Counted from the stretch's first letter, positions 1 to 9,446 are shown. The stretch: 64,000 bases of DNA from Candidatus Defluviilinea proxima (GCA_016721115.1 JADKIW010000001.1:4169501-4233500); one strand, 5' to 3'. A program made the numbers and translations. Notes: generated by a model from the sequence alone, not told the origin.

Positions 1-325
1 CCTGTTGCGCATTCAGCAATTCCAGGTTTGCGGCAGCAAGTTGCGCCTCAGCCTGGCTTGCACTGGAGAGACGTGCAAGCACATCACCCATACTGACTTT
101 GTCACCGATCTTAACGGCAACATCTTCGACAACACCACGCACTTGGAACGACAAGTTGGTCGCGTGCGCAGGTTTGAGATGTCCTTCTGCAACCACCGCC
201 TCCTTTGACGCAGTAGGCACCACCGAACTGTCACCTTGTGTGGTTGTTGGTTGCTGATTCCCACAGGCGGTCAATGTCAGCGCCAGGATCACGATCAGCA
301 TTAATAAAGTTTTTGTTGTTTTCAT
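1..325 (-). CDS. HlyD/RND-type membrane fusion lipoprotein, N-terminal part
   Basis: The reading frame runs leftwards from an ATG at 325 and leaves the window, so only about 108 N-terminal residues are present. The protein opens with a lipoprotein signal: a lysine, a hydrophobic run and the lipobox LTLTACGN. A beta-barrel/lipoyl-like segment follows (VRGVVEDVAVKIGDKV, then GDVLARL) and then the start of an alanine-rich helical hairpin. This is the usual layout of periplasmic adaptor proteins of ABC or RND exporters. It lies 63 nt downstream of the FtsX-type permease on the same strand, so it is probably the adaptor of that MacB-like transporter. The family call rests on the N-terminal third only. 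Confidence 0.75.
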   Translation of the reverse strand, partial: MKTTKTLLMLIVILALTLTACGNQQPTTTQGDSSVVPTASKEAVVAEGHLKPAHATNLSFQVRGVVEDVAVKIGDKVSMGDVLARLSSASQAEAQLAAANLELLNAQQ

Positions 326-388
326 CTTATACCTTTCTTGATTTCGATAATTCCTTAAGGGCAGGGAGTTCCCACACCTTGAAGCAAT

Positions 389-2980
389 CTATTCGTACGC
401 CAATACCTCACGGATTGTGAGACGAGCCGCGTTACGTGCAGGTAAAATGCTCGCAAACGTGGATAGCACTAAAACGAGCGCAAGCCATATGGCATATCCC
501 AGATATGTAAACACCACTGTAATAGGTGTCTGGAATATTGCCAAACTTACAATTGTTGAAAGTCCATACGTAAATGGGATCGATAAAATGATCGCCAAAG
601 CAAAAGAGATCGAGCCGATCACTATGCCCTCGGCAATGACCGTCCGCATCACAGCACGATCATCTGCGCCAATGGCACGTGTGATACCAATCTCACGTGT
701 GCGCTCAAGCACATTCATACCCATCGTCCCTGTCAAGCCCATCGAACCTACGATAGCCGTCAGAACCGCCATGATCAACAGGAACACGACCAGAATGTCG
801 AGGCTTTCTACAGCCGCATCCAACGATGCGCTTCCCGCCTCAGACACGCGGACTTTGTATCCCTTATCACGCATGTATTTATCCAGTTCTTCGGCCTTCG
901 CATTTTGATAGGCACGGTCATGTTGTTCGGTCACAACTCTAAAGGAGAAGGAACGATTCGCCTGATTGTTCATTTCTGAGATGTATTCATACGGAGCATA
1001 TCCTAGTACACCTTCTTGCGAAACAAACTTGAAGATGCCGATCACCTGCCAGACTTCATCGTGTCCATTGATGCGCATTTTGATATAGTCACCTGCTTTG
1101 AGGCCGGGGAACGATTGTGTCAGACTTTCACTCACGGCCATCTTTCTTACATCATCCGTACGCAACCATCGTCCATCAATAAGAAGAGGTTGAACCAATT
1201 TACTTTCGGCAGGTGGTCCTAACAACGTGATGTTTTCGATCACATTCTTTTGATCATCCATGAGCTCACCGCTCGCAAACTGCCAACCCTCAACATCCAC
1301 AACGCCGTCCACATCCATCACCGCTTTTTTGACCTCTTTCAAGCGATACGCCTGATCGAAATCAAGTGTCACATCAGCGCGGAAATATTTCCCGATCTGC
1401 CCGATGTAATCATGCAAAGTCACGCGTACATTGAAGACCGAGATAAAGATCGCGCCACCCATGGTAAGCGTGAACAACGTCAACCACAGACGGCTCTTTC
1501 TACGGAATGTATTTCTCAATGAAATGATGAACGGACGTGGGATGTGGATACCGCGCGCCGCAAGCAAGCGTGTCACTTTGACTTGTGCCCAATCGAACCA
1601 GGAGAGACGCATCTCACCGTCTTTGAACTGGACCTCATCCTCAGCCAGATCTCCGCTGAGAGCTTTTAAGACCGTAATCCGCGATCCATTAATGACAGGC
1701 GCAAGACCTGCGATCAATGGAACGAAAAGCCCTACGCCAATTTGAACAATAAACGCTATTGGCACAATACGATACCCCAACAGGCTAAAACTTAACTTGG
1801 TTGCAATGAACTCGGCTAGTGCATATGCGCCTCGTCCACCCAAGGGAACGGCGATCAACAAAGCCAGAATACCGAACGCCATGATAAGCGTAAGATACAT
1901 GCGGAAGACTTGCTTCCGTTGTCCGCCTACCAGCTTGATCACACCAATGTGGCGCAAATGTTGATTCAACAATGCGCTCAACGTATTGGCGATCAACGAA
2001 CTGGACAACAAAACGATCAAAACACCCAGCGCCAGCAAAATACCCAACACAGCGTTGATCGTGCTTCCCAATGGGTGTTTATGTGTCTCAGAAAATCGAG
2101 AGCGGATAACATCGATGTCGCCTCCCTCGATCTTATCCTTTACCTCTCCGCCCACTTCACGAATGTAATGTGGATTGTCGCCGTCTCTTGGGACAGTCAC
2201 AGGAGCGCTGTTGTACAGTTTTAGTTGCTCCAAGAAACGCAAGACACCTTTCATTATGTAGGCAAATGGGTCGGTGCTGAAATCGCCCACGCTCTCTTCA
2301 CGGATGGGCTGTAGATCGTCGCCACCGTATGAGACAGTTACAAGGGCGCGGTTATATAACTTTGGCTGGCCCAAGTATTGCAAGGTATCAGTTGAGATAT
2401 AGGCGAATGGATCGGCGAGAAAGTCGCCCGCACCAGCCGCCGTATCCTGCACGATGCCGACAACCGGCAAGGTCTTTGTGGAGCCATCGGGGAGCTGGAA
2501 TTCCAGCAAATCGCCTACATTCACTTTCAGGGCTTCGAACGCGTCCTTTTCCAACAGGATTTCGCGCTTGCCAGGCATGGCGGCGCCTTCGATGGGTTTC
2601 AACAGATTAATGGTGTTGTCTTCAAAACTTTCGAAAGCGATCACATCGAACGTCGTCCATTTTTCCGTGCCGGGCAGACGCACACGCATATTGAACACAC
2701 GCCGCGCCTCGGCATCTTCAACATCTCTCTGGTTTCGAATGGACGACAACACATCATCATCGAAATTGGACATGCGCATTTCAATATTTGCAGGGTTATT
2801 TGATGCATATGAAATACCCATGTCGTTCGAGATGATCTGGTAGGCACCTGCGATCACACCAATAGAGAACACACCCACTGCAATGGAAAAGACAACCAGC
2901 AGTGTGCGTCCCTTATTATCAATGAGATCGTGTAAAACTTTTCGCCAACGAGGTTTCATAATACTTGCCAGACCCAACAA
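389..2980 (-). CDS. MacB/FtsX-type ABC transporter permease with two FtsX domains
   Basis: An 863-residue integral membrane protein. It has an N-terminal membrane segment (about residues 20-45), a large extracytoplasmic domain, a three-helix FtsX core (about 310-440), a second membrane segment and extracytoplasmic domain, and a C-terminal FtsX core (about 730-860) containing TREIGITRAIGADDRAV. This two-module form is typical of permeases that move lipoproteins or amphipathic compounds by mechanotransmission with a MacB-type ATPase. It is the permease of the operon that starts at 9351, with two ATPases upstream and an HlyD-like protein downstream. Oddity: the first extracytoplasmic domain holds an imperfect tandem duplication with a 47-residue period (DNA about 2150-2435). 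The substrate is unknown. Confidence 0.88.
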   Translation of the reverse strand: MLGLASIMKPRWRKVLHDLIDNKGRTLLVVFSIAVGVFSIGVIAGAYQIISNDMGISYASNNPANIEMRMSNFDDDVLSSIRNQRDVEDAEARRVFNMRVRLPGTEKWTTFDVIAFESFEDNTINLLKPIEGAAMPGKREILLEKDAFEALKVNVGDLLEFQLPDGSTKTLPVVGIVQDTAAGAGDFLADPFAYISTDTLQYLGQPKLYNRALVTVSYGGDDLQPIREESVGDFSTDPFAYIMKGVLRFLEQLKLYNSAPVTVPRDGDNPHYIREVGGEVKDKIEGGDIDVIRSRFSETHKHPLGSTINAVLGILLALGVLIVLLSSSLIANTLSALLNQHLRHIGVIKLVGGQRKQVFRMYLTLIMAFGILALLIAVPLGGRGAYALAEFIATKLSFSLLGYRIVPIAFIVQIGVGLFVPLIAGLAPVINGSRITVLKALSGDLAEDEVQFKDGEMRLSWFDWAQVKVTRLLAARGIHIPRPFIISLRNTFRRKSRLWLTLFTLTMGGAIFISVFNVRVTLHDYIGQIGKYFRADVTLDFDQAYRLKEVKKAVMDVDGVVDVEGWQFASGELMDDQKNVIENITLLGPPAESKLVQPLLIDGRWLRTDDVRKMAVSESLTQSFPGLKAGDYIKMRINGHDEVWQVIGIFKFVSQEGVLGYAPYEYISEMNNQANRSFSFRVVTEQHDRAYQNAKAEELDKYMRDKGYKVRVSEAGSASLDAAVESLDILVVFLLIMAVLTAIVGSMGLTGTMGMNVLERTREIGITRAIGADDRAVMRTVIAEGIVIGSISFALAIILSIPFTYGLSTIVSLAIFQTPITVVFTYLGYAIWLALVLVLSTFASILPARNAARLTIREVLAYE

Positions 2981-3007
2981 GCCACCGGGCTTGCTGAATA
3001 GAATCCT

Positions 3008-5077
3008 TTACTGTAAGAGTTCAGTTATTTCTGCGCCAGAGTACGGCTTCAACATAACATCCTTGACACCACCGCGCAGGAATTGTGTAACCCGTTCCGG
3101 GTTGATCGCGGATGTGAGGATAACTGTCTTCGATGCAAGTCCAGCCGCTGAAAGCGCAGACAGGATATCGGTCAGGGAAAGAGACGCGATGTTTTCATCC
3201 ACGAGGATCAGGTCAGCAGACGGGAATTTCTTTAGGTCAGTCGATTGAGTCAATTTGACCTTCGTCCCTTTGAGCAGTTCGGTAAAGAGCTTCGCCCAGT
3301 CATCGTTATCATCGATCAAAAGAATATTCTTGACGCTTCCCGTTTGAGGTGCTTCCATGTCAACATGAGTTGCGGGCATGACTATGGAAACCGTAGTACC
3401 TTTGCCTTCAATGCTGACAAGCCCGATACGTCCCTGTGATTGGGAGATAACGTGCATGGCGGCGGGCAGGCCGAGACCATGATGAGGAAGCCCACGCGTG
3501 GAGAAGAATGGCGACCAGGCTTTTTCTGCAACATCCTGAGGCATGCCTGTACCATTATCTTCCACCACGATCTCCAACATGCCGCGCTCTGTTGTGGGAC
3601 GTGCAGTCACCTTCACAGACTTGGCACCTGACTCAGCGGCATTCTGCAAGACATTGCCAATCGCACGCGTGAGTTGTGTACCGTCTGCGATGACATAAGC
3701 CACCGCATCATCGATCTCAACCTTGAGCAGGTTTTCAGGAATATCACGTTGATGTGCGGCTGTTTGTAGAATATCCGCGAACAACACAGGCCGCGGACGG
3801 GCTTCACGTACGGCACCGATCAATTGTTCCTTCACTTGGATGATCTGTGTGGCGCTTTCTGAGATCATATCCAGATCTTCGCGAAGCGATTCCACATCCA
3901 CTTGCCCATCGGCAATCTCTTCACGCAGACGCGCAACGGTGAGCGAGATGGGAAGTGTCTTATTGCCGATCCAATGAATGGCTTCGGTGGTCGCAGTGGT
4001 CAACGCTTCGAACACTTTGTTACGCAAGATCTCGTTATGCGCTTCCTTTAGTTCATCAATAAGGCGAGCATTGTTAATGGCAACAGCAAGATGCTCGGCC
4101 ATGGTCAACAACGTAGTGACATCGTCATCGCTAAAGGCGCGTTCTTCAGAACTTTGAATGGTCACCGCTCCGAGAGCTTTACCGCCATAAATCAATGGTA
4201 GTGCCATTTCAGAACGCGTGTGGGGCAAATGCGGATTTTTGAAATGGACACGTTCTTCCCCAACATCCAAGGCAATGCGCGCCTCACCCATCGCAATACA
4301 GGCACCAATCATCGAGACAGTGCCGATCTTAAGTTTGTGACCTTCGGCAATCATTGCCTTGCCAGCCTTGCCATACCCAGCACGCAGTACAGCGTATTCG
4401 CCAGTTTCATCCAGCAGGAACACACCCGCATAATACAACCCATATGCTTCACAAATAATATTTACGGTATGCGGAAGCAAGGTCTCAAGATCAAGAATGG
4501 ATGTGACTTCTTTGCCAACGCGATTGGCCGCTTTCAACAAGCGAGAACGGCGCTCAGCTTGCCGATGCAGATTAGAATTTTGAATGGCGATCGCCAACTG
4601 GTCCGCCATGGTTTGCAGAGCGGCAATATCCTCATCGTGAAATGCGGCTTCTTCGGTTGACTGCACGGTCAATGCACCGATGACATCCTCGCCTACGATC
4701 AATGGAAGCGCCATTTCAGAGCGCGTCTTCGGGAGGTGGGGGTTCTCAAAGAAAAACGCTTCCTGCCCAACGTCCAGAGCGATGCGCCCTTCGCGTCTGG
4801 CAATGGCCGCGCCAATCATCGAGTTTCCACCAATGGCAAGCTTATGTCCTTCTGCGATCATTGCCTTGCCAGCATTGCCACGCCCAGATTTGAGAACGGC
4901 ATACTGCTTTGCTTCGTCAACGAAAAACACACCCGCATAATAAAAATCAAACTCATCGCAGATGATATCCACTGTGCGCTGGAGTAATTCCTGAGGATCC
5001 AAGATGGTGGTGATGTTCTTGGCGGCGCTCGCGGCGGCCTTTAATAACGTAGCATGTCTTTGAATATCGCTTGTCAT
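3008..5077 (-). CDS. Hybrid sensor kinase: GAF-GAF-kinase-receiver
   Basis: About 689 residues. Two GAF domains (roughly 20-170 and 190-345) share the motif TRSEMALPLI and are followed by a dimerisation helix with AIHWIGNKTLPI. Next come a HATPase_c domain (N box NVLQNAAESGAK, G boxes DNGTGMP and GLGLPAAM) and a C-terminal receiver (DLILVDEN, K in MLKPYSG). The His box has Trp where most kinases have Glu or Asp. An ATG at 5113 would overlap the upstream gene. I chose the ATG at 5077 because it has AGAGG five bases upstream. The gene is the last of three signalling genes inside the ABC exporter operon. The GAF ligand is unknown. Confidence 0.85.
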   Translation of the reverse strand: MTSDIQRHATLLKAAASAAKNITTILDPQELLQRTVDIICDEFDFYYAGVFFVDEAKQYAVLKSGRGNAGKAMIAEGHKLAIGGNSMIGAAIARREGRIALDVGQEAFFFENPHLPKTRSEMALPLIVGEDVIGALTVQSTEEAAFHDEDIAALQTMADQLAIAIQNSNLHRQAERRSRLLKAANRVGKEVTSILDLETLLPHTVNIICEAYGLYYAGVFLLDETGEYAVLRAGYGKAGKAMIAEGHKLKIGTVSMIGACIAMGEARIALDVGEERVHFKNPHLPHTRSEMALPLIYGGKALGAVTIQSSEERAFSDDDVTTLLTMAEHLAVAINNARLIDELKEAHNEILRNKVFEALTTATTEAIHWIGNKTLPISLTVARLREEIADGQVDVESLREDLDMISESATQIIQVKEQLIGAVREARPRPVLFADILQTAAHQRDIPENLLKVEIDDAVAYVIADGTQLTRAIGNVLQNAAESGAKSVKVTARPTTERGMLEIVVEDNGTGMPQDVAEKAWSPFFSTRGLPHHGLGLPAAMHVISQSQGRIGLVSIEGKGTTVSIVMPATHVDMEAPQTGSVKNILLIDDNDDWAKLFTELLKGTKVKLTQSTDLKKFPSADLILVDENIASLSLTDILSALSAAGLASKTVILTSAINPERVTQFLRGGVKDVMLKPYSGAEITELLQ

Positions 5078-5102
5078 GGTTGCCTCTTTTACTTGTTGTA
5101 TC

Positions 5103-5489
5103 TTACTTTTCACTCAAAATCTTTTGGATCAATTCCACCAGGCCCTGCTCACGCCCTTTGACAAAGAACGCGCTCGCGCCACGTGAAACCGCATCCTTTG
5201 CGCGGCTTACTTCATCATACGCAGTCAGGATCACAACCGGTAGGTCAGCTTTTTGTTTTTTGAGATCATCCAACAGGTCCAGCCCGGCACCGGTTTTGGG
5301 GATCCCATCGAAACCAGGCATATTCAAATCCAACACCGCGATGTTGATCTCATTCTTGCTTTGCGCAAAAGACTCGCTCCCGCTTTTGCAATCGGACGCG
5401 GTCAATACGTCGAAACCTGCACGCAAAAGTGTCTTTTCAAGACTGCGCAGGATCAACCTTTCATCATCGACTAAAAACACAGTGGTCAT
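5103..5489 (-). CDS. Stand-alone response regulator receiver domain
   Basis: A 128-residue single-domain receiver of CheY type. It has the acidic pair in VDDERLI, the phospho-acceptor Asp in VAVLDLNMPG-like context (seen as AVLDLNMPG), the Thr in VILTAYD and the Lys in FFVKGREQG. There is no output domain, so it probably shuttles phosphate or acts by protein contact. Its ATG (5489) directly abuts the stop of the upstream kinase gene (5490), and its stop lies just before the next kinase. It is therefore translationally coupled between two hybrid kinases with the same unusual His box. This suggests a phosphorelay, which is an inference from position. Confidence 0.88.
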   Translation of the reverse strand: MTTVFLVDDERLILRSLEKTLLRAGFDVLTASDCKSGSESFAQSKNEINIAVLDLNMPGFDGIPKTGAGLDLLDDLKKQKADLPVVILTAYDEVSRAKDAVSRGASAFFVKGREQGLVELIQKILSEK

Positions 5490-7391
5490 TCATCCTCCTT
5501 GGCTATTCTTTTCAACAGGCAAACGCACAGAAAATGTTGCGCCCATTCCAGTTTCACTTTCCAACATGATCTTACCGCCATGCTGGTTAACGATCTGCAT
5601 CACAGAAGAGAGTCCAAGCCCGGTCCCACCGCTTCCACCTTTTGTAGTGAAAAACGAAACCCAGATTTTTTCCTGAATTTCTTTTGGGATACCAGGGCCG
5701 TTATCTTTTATGGTAACCAACACAAAGTCCGGGTCTTCATCACGTTGTCCGTTCACACAAATTTTCGGGTCAGGCGTATTCGTCAACGCCTCCCAAGCAT
5801 TCTTAATCAGATTATTGAAAACCTGCTCCACCTGTCGTGCATCCACATAGGCGTGCGGCATATCTTCCGACCAATTCAATTCCACAACACCATTCGGCAA
5901 TCCCATATTCTCCACGGTGTTTGTGATCATCTCACGCAACGAAATCGCCGCGTCATTTCTCTGCCGCGCAGGGCCGATCAAACCTTCTTTGATATCAAGG
6001 ATCGTCTTCGCGCTATTCTCTGCGATATCCAAATCTTCGATCAAAGACTCGATACTGACTAAAGCTCTGAGACGATTCGGCTTCATCGCGGACATCTCAT
6101 CGAGCACAGCTTTCAGATCGATACCGGCCATCTCCGCTTCTTCTTTGATCGTTTCAACTGCTTCGGCCAAAACAGCATTTCCCAACGCTGATTCATCCAA
6201 CTGTCCGATCAAAGCCAGCAGGTAATTCAAATCTTCGCGCACACGTTTGATACTACCGGGAATGGGTGCGGCCTTGTTCCCCACCCAGTGGATGGCTTCA
6301 CCAGTAGCCGTAGCAATCGCTTCGTAAGTCTTTGTCCGTAACAACTCTGCATTCGCAACTGCCAATTTGTCCATTAGTTGAGCATTGCTCAAGGCAATGG
6401 CGATATGGTCAGCCATCACCTGCAGAGACGTAATGTCCTCTTCAGAGAAAGCCTGCAATGAATCACTTTGCACGGTCAGTGCGCCAAGCGCTTCCGATTT
6501 AGCGATCAGGGGCAGAGCCATCTCAGAACGTGTATCAGGCAAAAATGGATTCTTGAAGCGCGATTCCTCTCCAGCCGCATCCGAAGCGATCTGCGCTTGT
6601 TGCTTCAAGATGGCATTTCCGATCATCGAGTGGTCATCCACCGGCAAGCGGTATTTTTCGTCCATCATCTTTCGTCCAGCAGTACCGTAACCTGCCCGAA
6701 GCACAGCCCATTTCGAATCGCTTGATAACAGAAAGATACCGGAATAATAAAAATTGAACTCACTGCAAATAATTTCGACCGTATATTTCAACAAATCATC
6801 CAGATCCAAAATGGATGTGACCAACTGCCCCACACGGGCGGCTGTTTCAAGGAGGCGATGCCTGCGTTCGAGCATCGTAAACATGGTCTGATTTTGTTGA
6901 AGCAAATATTTATTGCGGTCGACCGTAGAGGTTAATTGACGGATAGTCCCTTCGAACTTTTCAGCCAGTTCCTGTTGATAAGCTTGCAGATGTAATTCTG
7001 GCTGTTCAAGCTTTTCAACCTTGCCGTTCAAATATTCTCCAACTTGCATCTTAAAATCATCATCGATCGGTTTAGGGATGAAGCCTACAGCACCTGCCGC
7101 TAACGCACGCTCACGGGCACCGTTCGAGAGATCGCCAGAAATAATGACAATGGGCGTATTGGGCAAAATCTTACGAAGACGTGTTGCCGCTTCGTTGCCG
7201 GTGATCTGTGGAAGGTTGTTATCCAACAAGATCAAATTAGGGTTGGTCTCTTCAGCAAGTTGCAAACCATCCAATGGGTTCGCGGCTTCAAGCACCACAT
7301 AGCTTGGGGAAAGCAAACGCCCCACCAGCGCACGGGATTCGTCGCTGTCGGCAATGTAAAGCACCTGAGGAAGTTTGCGTGGGTCCGTCAT
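5490..7391 (-). CDS. Receiver-GAF-histidine kinase
   Basis: 633 residues. An N-terminal receiver (about 8-125; phospho-acceptor in LILLDNNLPQ, Lys in GFIPKPIDD) is followed by a coiled coil (about 135-185), a GAF domain (about 195-345; TRSEMALPLI) and a helix with GEAIHWVGNKAAPI. The protein ends with HATPase_c (NLIKNAWEALTN, DNGPGIP, GTGLGLSSV). The order is the reverse of the hybrid kinase at 3008-5077, which has its receiver at the C terminus, and both share the Trp-containing His box. It sits 15 nt after the ABC-cNMP fusion gene in the same operon. No membrane segment is visible, so sensing is probably cytoplasmic. Confidence 0.86.
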   Translation of the reverse strand: MTDPRKLPQVLYIADSDESRALVGRLLSPSYVVLEAANPLDGLQLAEETNPNLILLDNNLPQITGNEAATRLRKILPNTPIVIISGDLSNGARERALAAGAVGFIPKPIDDDFKMQVGEYLNGKVEKLEQPELHLQAYQQELAEKFEGTIRQLTSTVDRNKYLLQQNQTMFTMLERRHRLLETAARVGQLVTSILDLDDLLKYTVEIICSEFNFYYSGIFLLSSDSKWAVLRAGYGTAGRKMMDEKYRLPVDDHSMIGNAILKQQAQIASDAAGEESRFKNPFLPDTRSEMALPLIAKSEALGALTVQSDSLQAFSEEDITSLQVMADHIAIALSNAQLMDKLAVANAELLRTKTYEAIATATGEAIHWVGNKAAPIPGSIKRVREDLNYLLALIGQLDESALGNAVLAEAVETIKEEAEMAGIDLKAVLDEMSAMKPNRLRALVSIESLIEDLDIAENSAKTILDIKEGLIGPARQRNDAAISLREMITNTVENMGLPNGVVELNWSEDMPHAYVDARQVEQVFNNLIKNAWEALTNTPDPKICVNGQRDEDPDFVLVTIKDNGPGIPKEIQEKIWVSFFTTKGGSGGTGLGLSSVMQIVNQHGGKIMLESETGMGATFSVRLPVEKNSQGG

Positions 7392-7405
7392 GGATATAAC
7401 GATTA

Positions 7406-8593
7406 CTATTTCTTCTTGAACAGAGAGAAGATACCGCGATCCGTTCGGCTATCAACGGCACGATGAGCTTCCAATCGCTCTTGTACGATCTTGCCAACTG
7501 CTTCAGCTGTGATCGGGGACTCATCCATCACACGCTTGAAGTCCTCGCGGTTGATGGTCAACAATTCGACAGGGCCGTCGGGCGCGGCTCGCACATTTGC
7601 AATGGACTTGCCGCCACGCATCAATTCGATCTCACCAAAAAATTCACCTGGTCCCAAACGAGAAACAACGGTCTCTTCCTTCTTGCGATCCTGCAAGATC
7701 ACTTCCACTTCGCCTTTGTGGATCATAAAGAAATTTTCAACATGCTCGTCACGAGAAATGATCGTTGCCTTGGCGGGATAGATTTGCGTTTTTGCGATCT
7801 TTGAGAACTCCATCATGTGACGATGTCTGAGCCACGGTAGGGACTTCGCGACGGTTTCGTTGATCAGTTCCCCATCAGCAATGATGATGTTGCGTGTGGT
7901 GCGCGATGTAAGAGAAGGGTCGTGCGTCACCATGACGACTGTCTTGCCACGTTGTGCCAGTTCTTCGAAAAGGTCAATAATGATGTTCGCGGATTTCGTA
8001 TCGAGGTTGCCTGTCGGCTCATCAGCAACCAACAACGGCGGGTCACAGGCTAGCGCACGCGCAATGGCAGCCAGTTGTTGCTGTCCTGTTGAGACCAACA
8101 CAGGCAGTTTGTTGGCAAATTTTTCAAGGCCAACCATCTCGAGCATTTGCATGGCTCGTTTGGGGCGCTCATCGAAGTCATAGAGTTCAGCGTAATCCAT
8201 CGGGAGCATCACGTTCTCAAGCAATGTGAGCATCGGCATTAACTGGAAGAACTGAAACACGATTCCCAGGTTGCGTCCACGCCACTTCGAGCGTTGGCTT
8301 TCTGTAACATTCGTATAAATATCCGTACCACCGATGACCACACGTCCTTCAGTGGGATGGTCAATGCCTGTGATCATATTCAGCAGTGTGGATTTGCCGC
8401 TCCCAGACTTGCCAACCACCGAAACAAATTCGCCGCGATTGATCGTCAGGTCCACACCTTTGAGGACAGTGAATTCACCTGCCGCATTCTTGAATCTCTT
8501 GATAATGCCGTGCATGTCGATCATGGCATCAGCGGAGGTCATTGTATGTTGGACGGAAACAGCATTACGGGAGGCGCGACGCGAGGCCATCAT
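7406..8593 (-). CDS. ABC ATPase (LolD/MacB type) fused to a cyclic-nucleotide-binding-like domain
   Basis: 395 residues. The ABC ATPase occupies about 25-250, with Walker A GKSGSGKST (61-69), Walker B LLVADEPTGNLD and an intact H loop (VTHD). The signature is degenerate: VSTGQQQLA where LSGGQQQRV is expected. From about 265 to 375 there is a CRP/cNMP-like beta roll (FFMIHKGEVEVIL, GEFFGEIELMRGG). The usual phosphate-binding Arg of that fold is not seen, since GKSIANV stands where xRAAxV is expected. The ATG overlaps the upstream stop as ATGA, which indicates coupling. The second ATPase gene upstream has a canonical signature, so the two could form an asymmetric heterodimer on the two-FtsX permease. 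The C-terminal domain may regulate the pump. Confidence 0.87.
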   Translation of the reverse strand: MMASRRASRNAVSVQHTMTSADAMIDMHGIIKRFKNAAGEFTVLKGVDLTINRGEFVSVVGKSGSGKSTLLNMITGIDHPTEGRVVIGGTDIYTNVTESQRSKWRGRNLGIVFQFFQLMPMLTLLENVMLPMDYAELYDFDERPKRAMQMLEMVGLEKFANKLPVLVSTGQQQLAAIARALACDPPLLVADEPTGNLDTKSANIIIDLFEELAQRGKTVVMVTHDPSLTSRTTRNIIIADGELINETVAKSLPWLRHRHMMEFSKIAKTQIYPAKATIISRDEHVENFFMIHKGEVEVILQDRKKEETVVSRLGPGEFFGEIELMRGGKSIANVRAAPDGPVELLTINREDFKRVMDESPITAEAVGKIVQERLEAHRAVDSRTDRGIFSLFKKK

Positions 8594-9351
8594 TTCGTCT
8601 CCTCCACTAAGGGCAATGAGTCCAATTCCCCATCTGTAATCCTTAATGTGCGTGTAAATTTCGGGGCAAGGGATTGATCGTGCGTCACCATAATAATGGT
8701 CTTGCCGCGATCTTCCACGAGGTGTTGAAAGAGTTCAAAGATGTGATCGGCGGTCACCGAATCCAAGCTGCCTGTTGGCTCGTCTGCGATCAGAACCGGT
8801 GGATCATTGGCCAAAGCACGCGCGATCGCTACACGTTGTTGTTGTCCGCCCGAGATGAGGGCTGGGAGTTTATCGGCATGTTCTTCAATTTCCATGAGGC
8901 GAAGCAATTCGATGGCTCGCTCACGGGAGCGCTTGGGATGAAAGTTGCCACACAGATCCATGGGCAATGTGATGTTCTCGACAAGTGTCAGCATGGGAAG
9001 CAGTTGAAAAGACTGGAACACAACCCCCATTGTTTGGCCGCGCCATAGGGCGATCTTATCTTCTTCCATTTTGTGAACGGACACAGGCGAACCATTTGCA
9101 TTGACTAACACTTCACCAGAAGTGAGATTATCCACGCCTGTGATCATATTCAACAGTGTGGATTTGCCTGCACCTGACTTGCCCACAATACCAACAAATT
9201 CACCAGCACTTACCTGCAAGTTAATACCCTTAAGTGCATCGAAATCGCCAGCCGCAGTGGAATAGACTTTCGCCACATTCTGCAGTTCGATCAACGCTGG
9301 TTTGTTCTCAGATGTGTTCTTATTGATAAATTTGGTACGCGAACTAGACAC
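8590..9351 (-). CDS. ABC transporter ATPase, LolD/MacB type
   Basis: 253 residues with Walker A GKSGAGKST, Q loop VVFQSFQLLPML, signature ISGGQQQRVAIARAL, Walker B VLIADEPTGSLD and H loop MVTHD. This is the standard set for the MacB/LolD family. The start appears to be GTG at 9351, with GAGG seven bases upstream. It is the first gene of the minus-strand exporter operon and lies divergent from the TetR gene at 9496, with about 144 bases between them. The TetR protein probably controls this operon. The substrate cannot be told from the ATPase. Confidence 0.9.
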   Translation of the reverse strand: MSSSRTKFINKNTSENKPALIELQNVAKVYSTAAGDFDALKGINLQVSAGEFVGIVGKSGAGKSTLLNMITGVDNLTSGEVLVNANGSPVSVHKMEEDKIALWRGQTMGVVFQSFQLLPMLTLVENITLPMDLCGNFHPKRSRERAIELLRLMEIEEHADKLPALISGGQQQRVAIARALANDPPVLIADEPTGSLDSVTADHIFELFQHLVEDRGKTIIMVTHDQSLAPKFTRTLRITDGELDSLPLVEETK

Positions 9352-9405
9352 GAATAATCCTCAACTTGTTTTTCTGGATAGGTTAAAATACCCACCTAGG
9401 AAAAG

Positions 9406-9446
9406 ATAATAGACAGTGTACAGTATTATAGGATGTCCATTATAAT
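9406..9446. promoter_or_regulatory. Divergent promoter/operator region with overlapping inverted repeats
   Basis: Between the exporter operon and the divergent TetR gene are two overlapping AT-rich inverted repeats. One pairs ATAATA (9406-9411) with TATTAT (9424-9429). The other pairs ATTATA (9425-9430) with TATAAT (9441-9446). The TATAAT hexamers read as -10 boxes on both strands, but no clear -35 is seen. A TetR operator overlapping face-to-face promoters would fit. This is an inference from symmetry and position. Confidence 0.35.

Noticed and set aside
3613..3816. CRISPR or direct repeat arrays anywhere in the window
   Set aside because: No regularly spaced short direct repeats were seen. 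The only long tandem repeats are coding (SdrD units, LRRs, TPR-like units).
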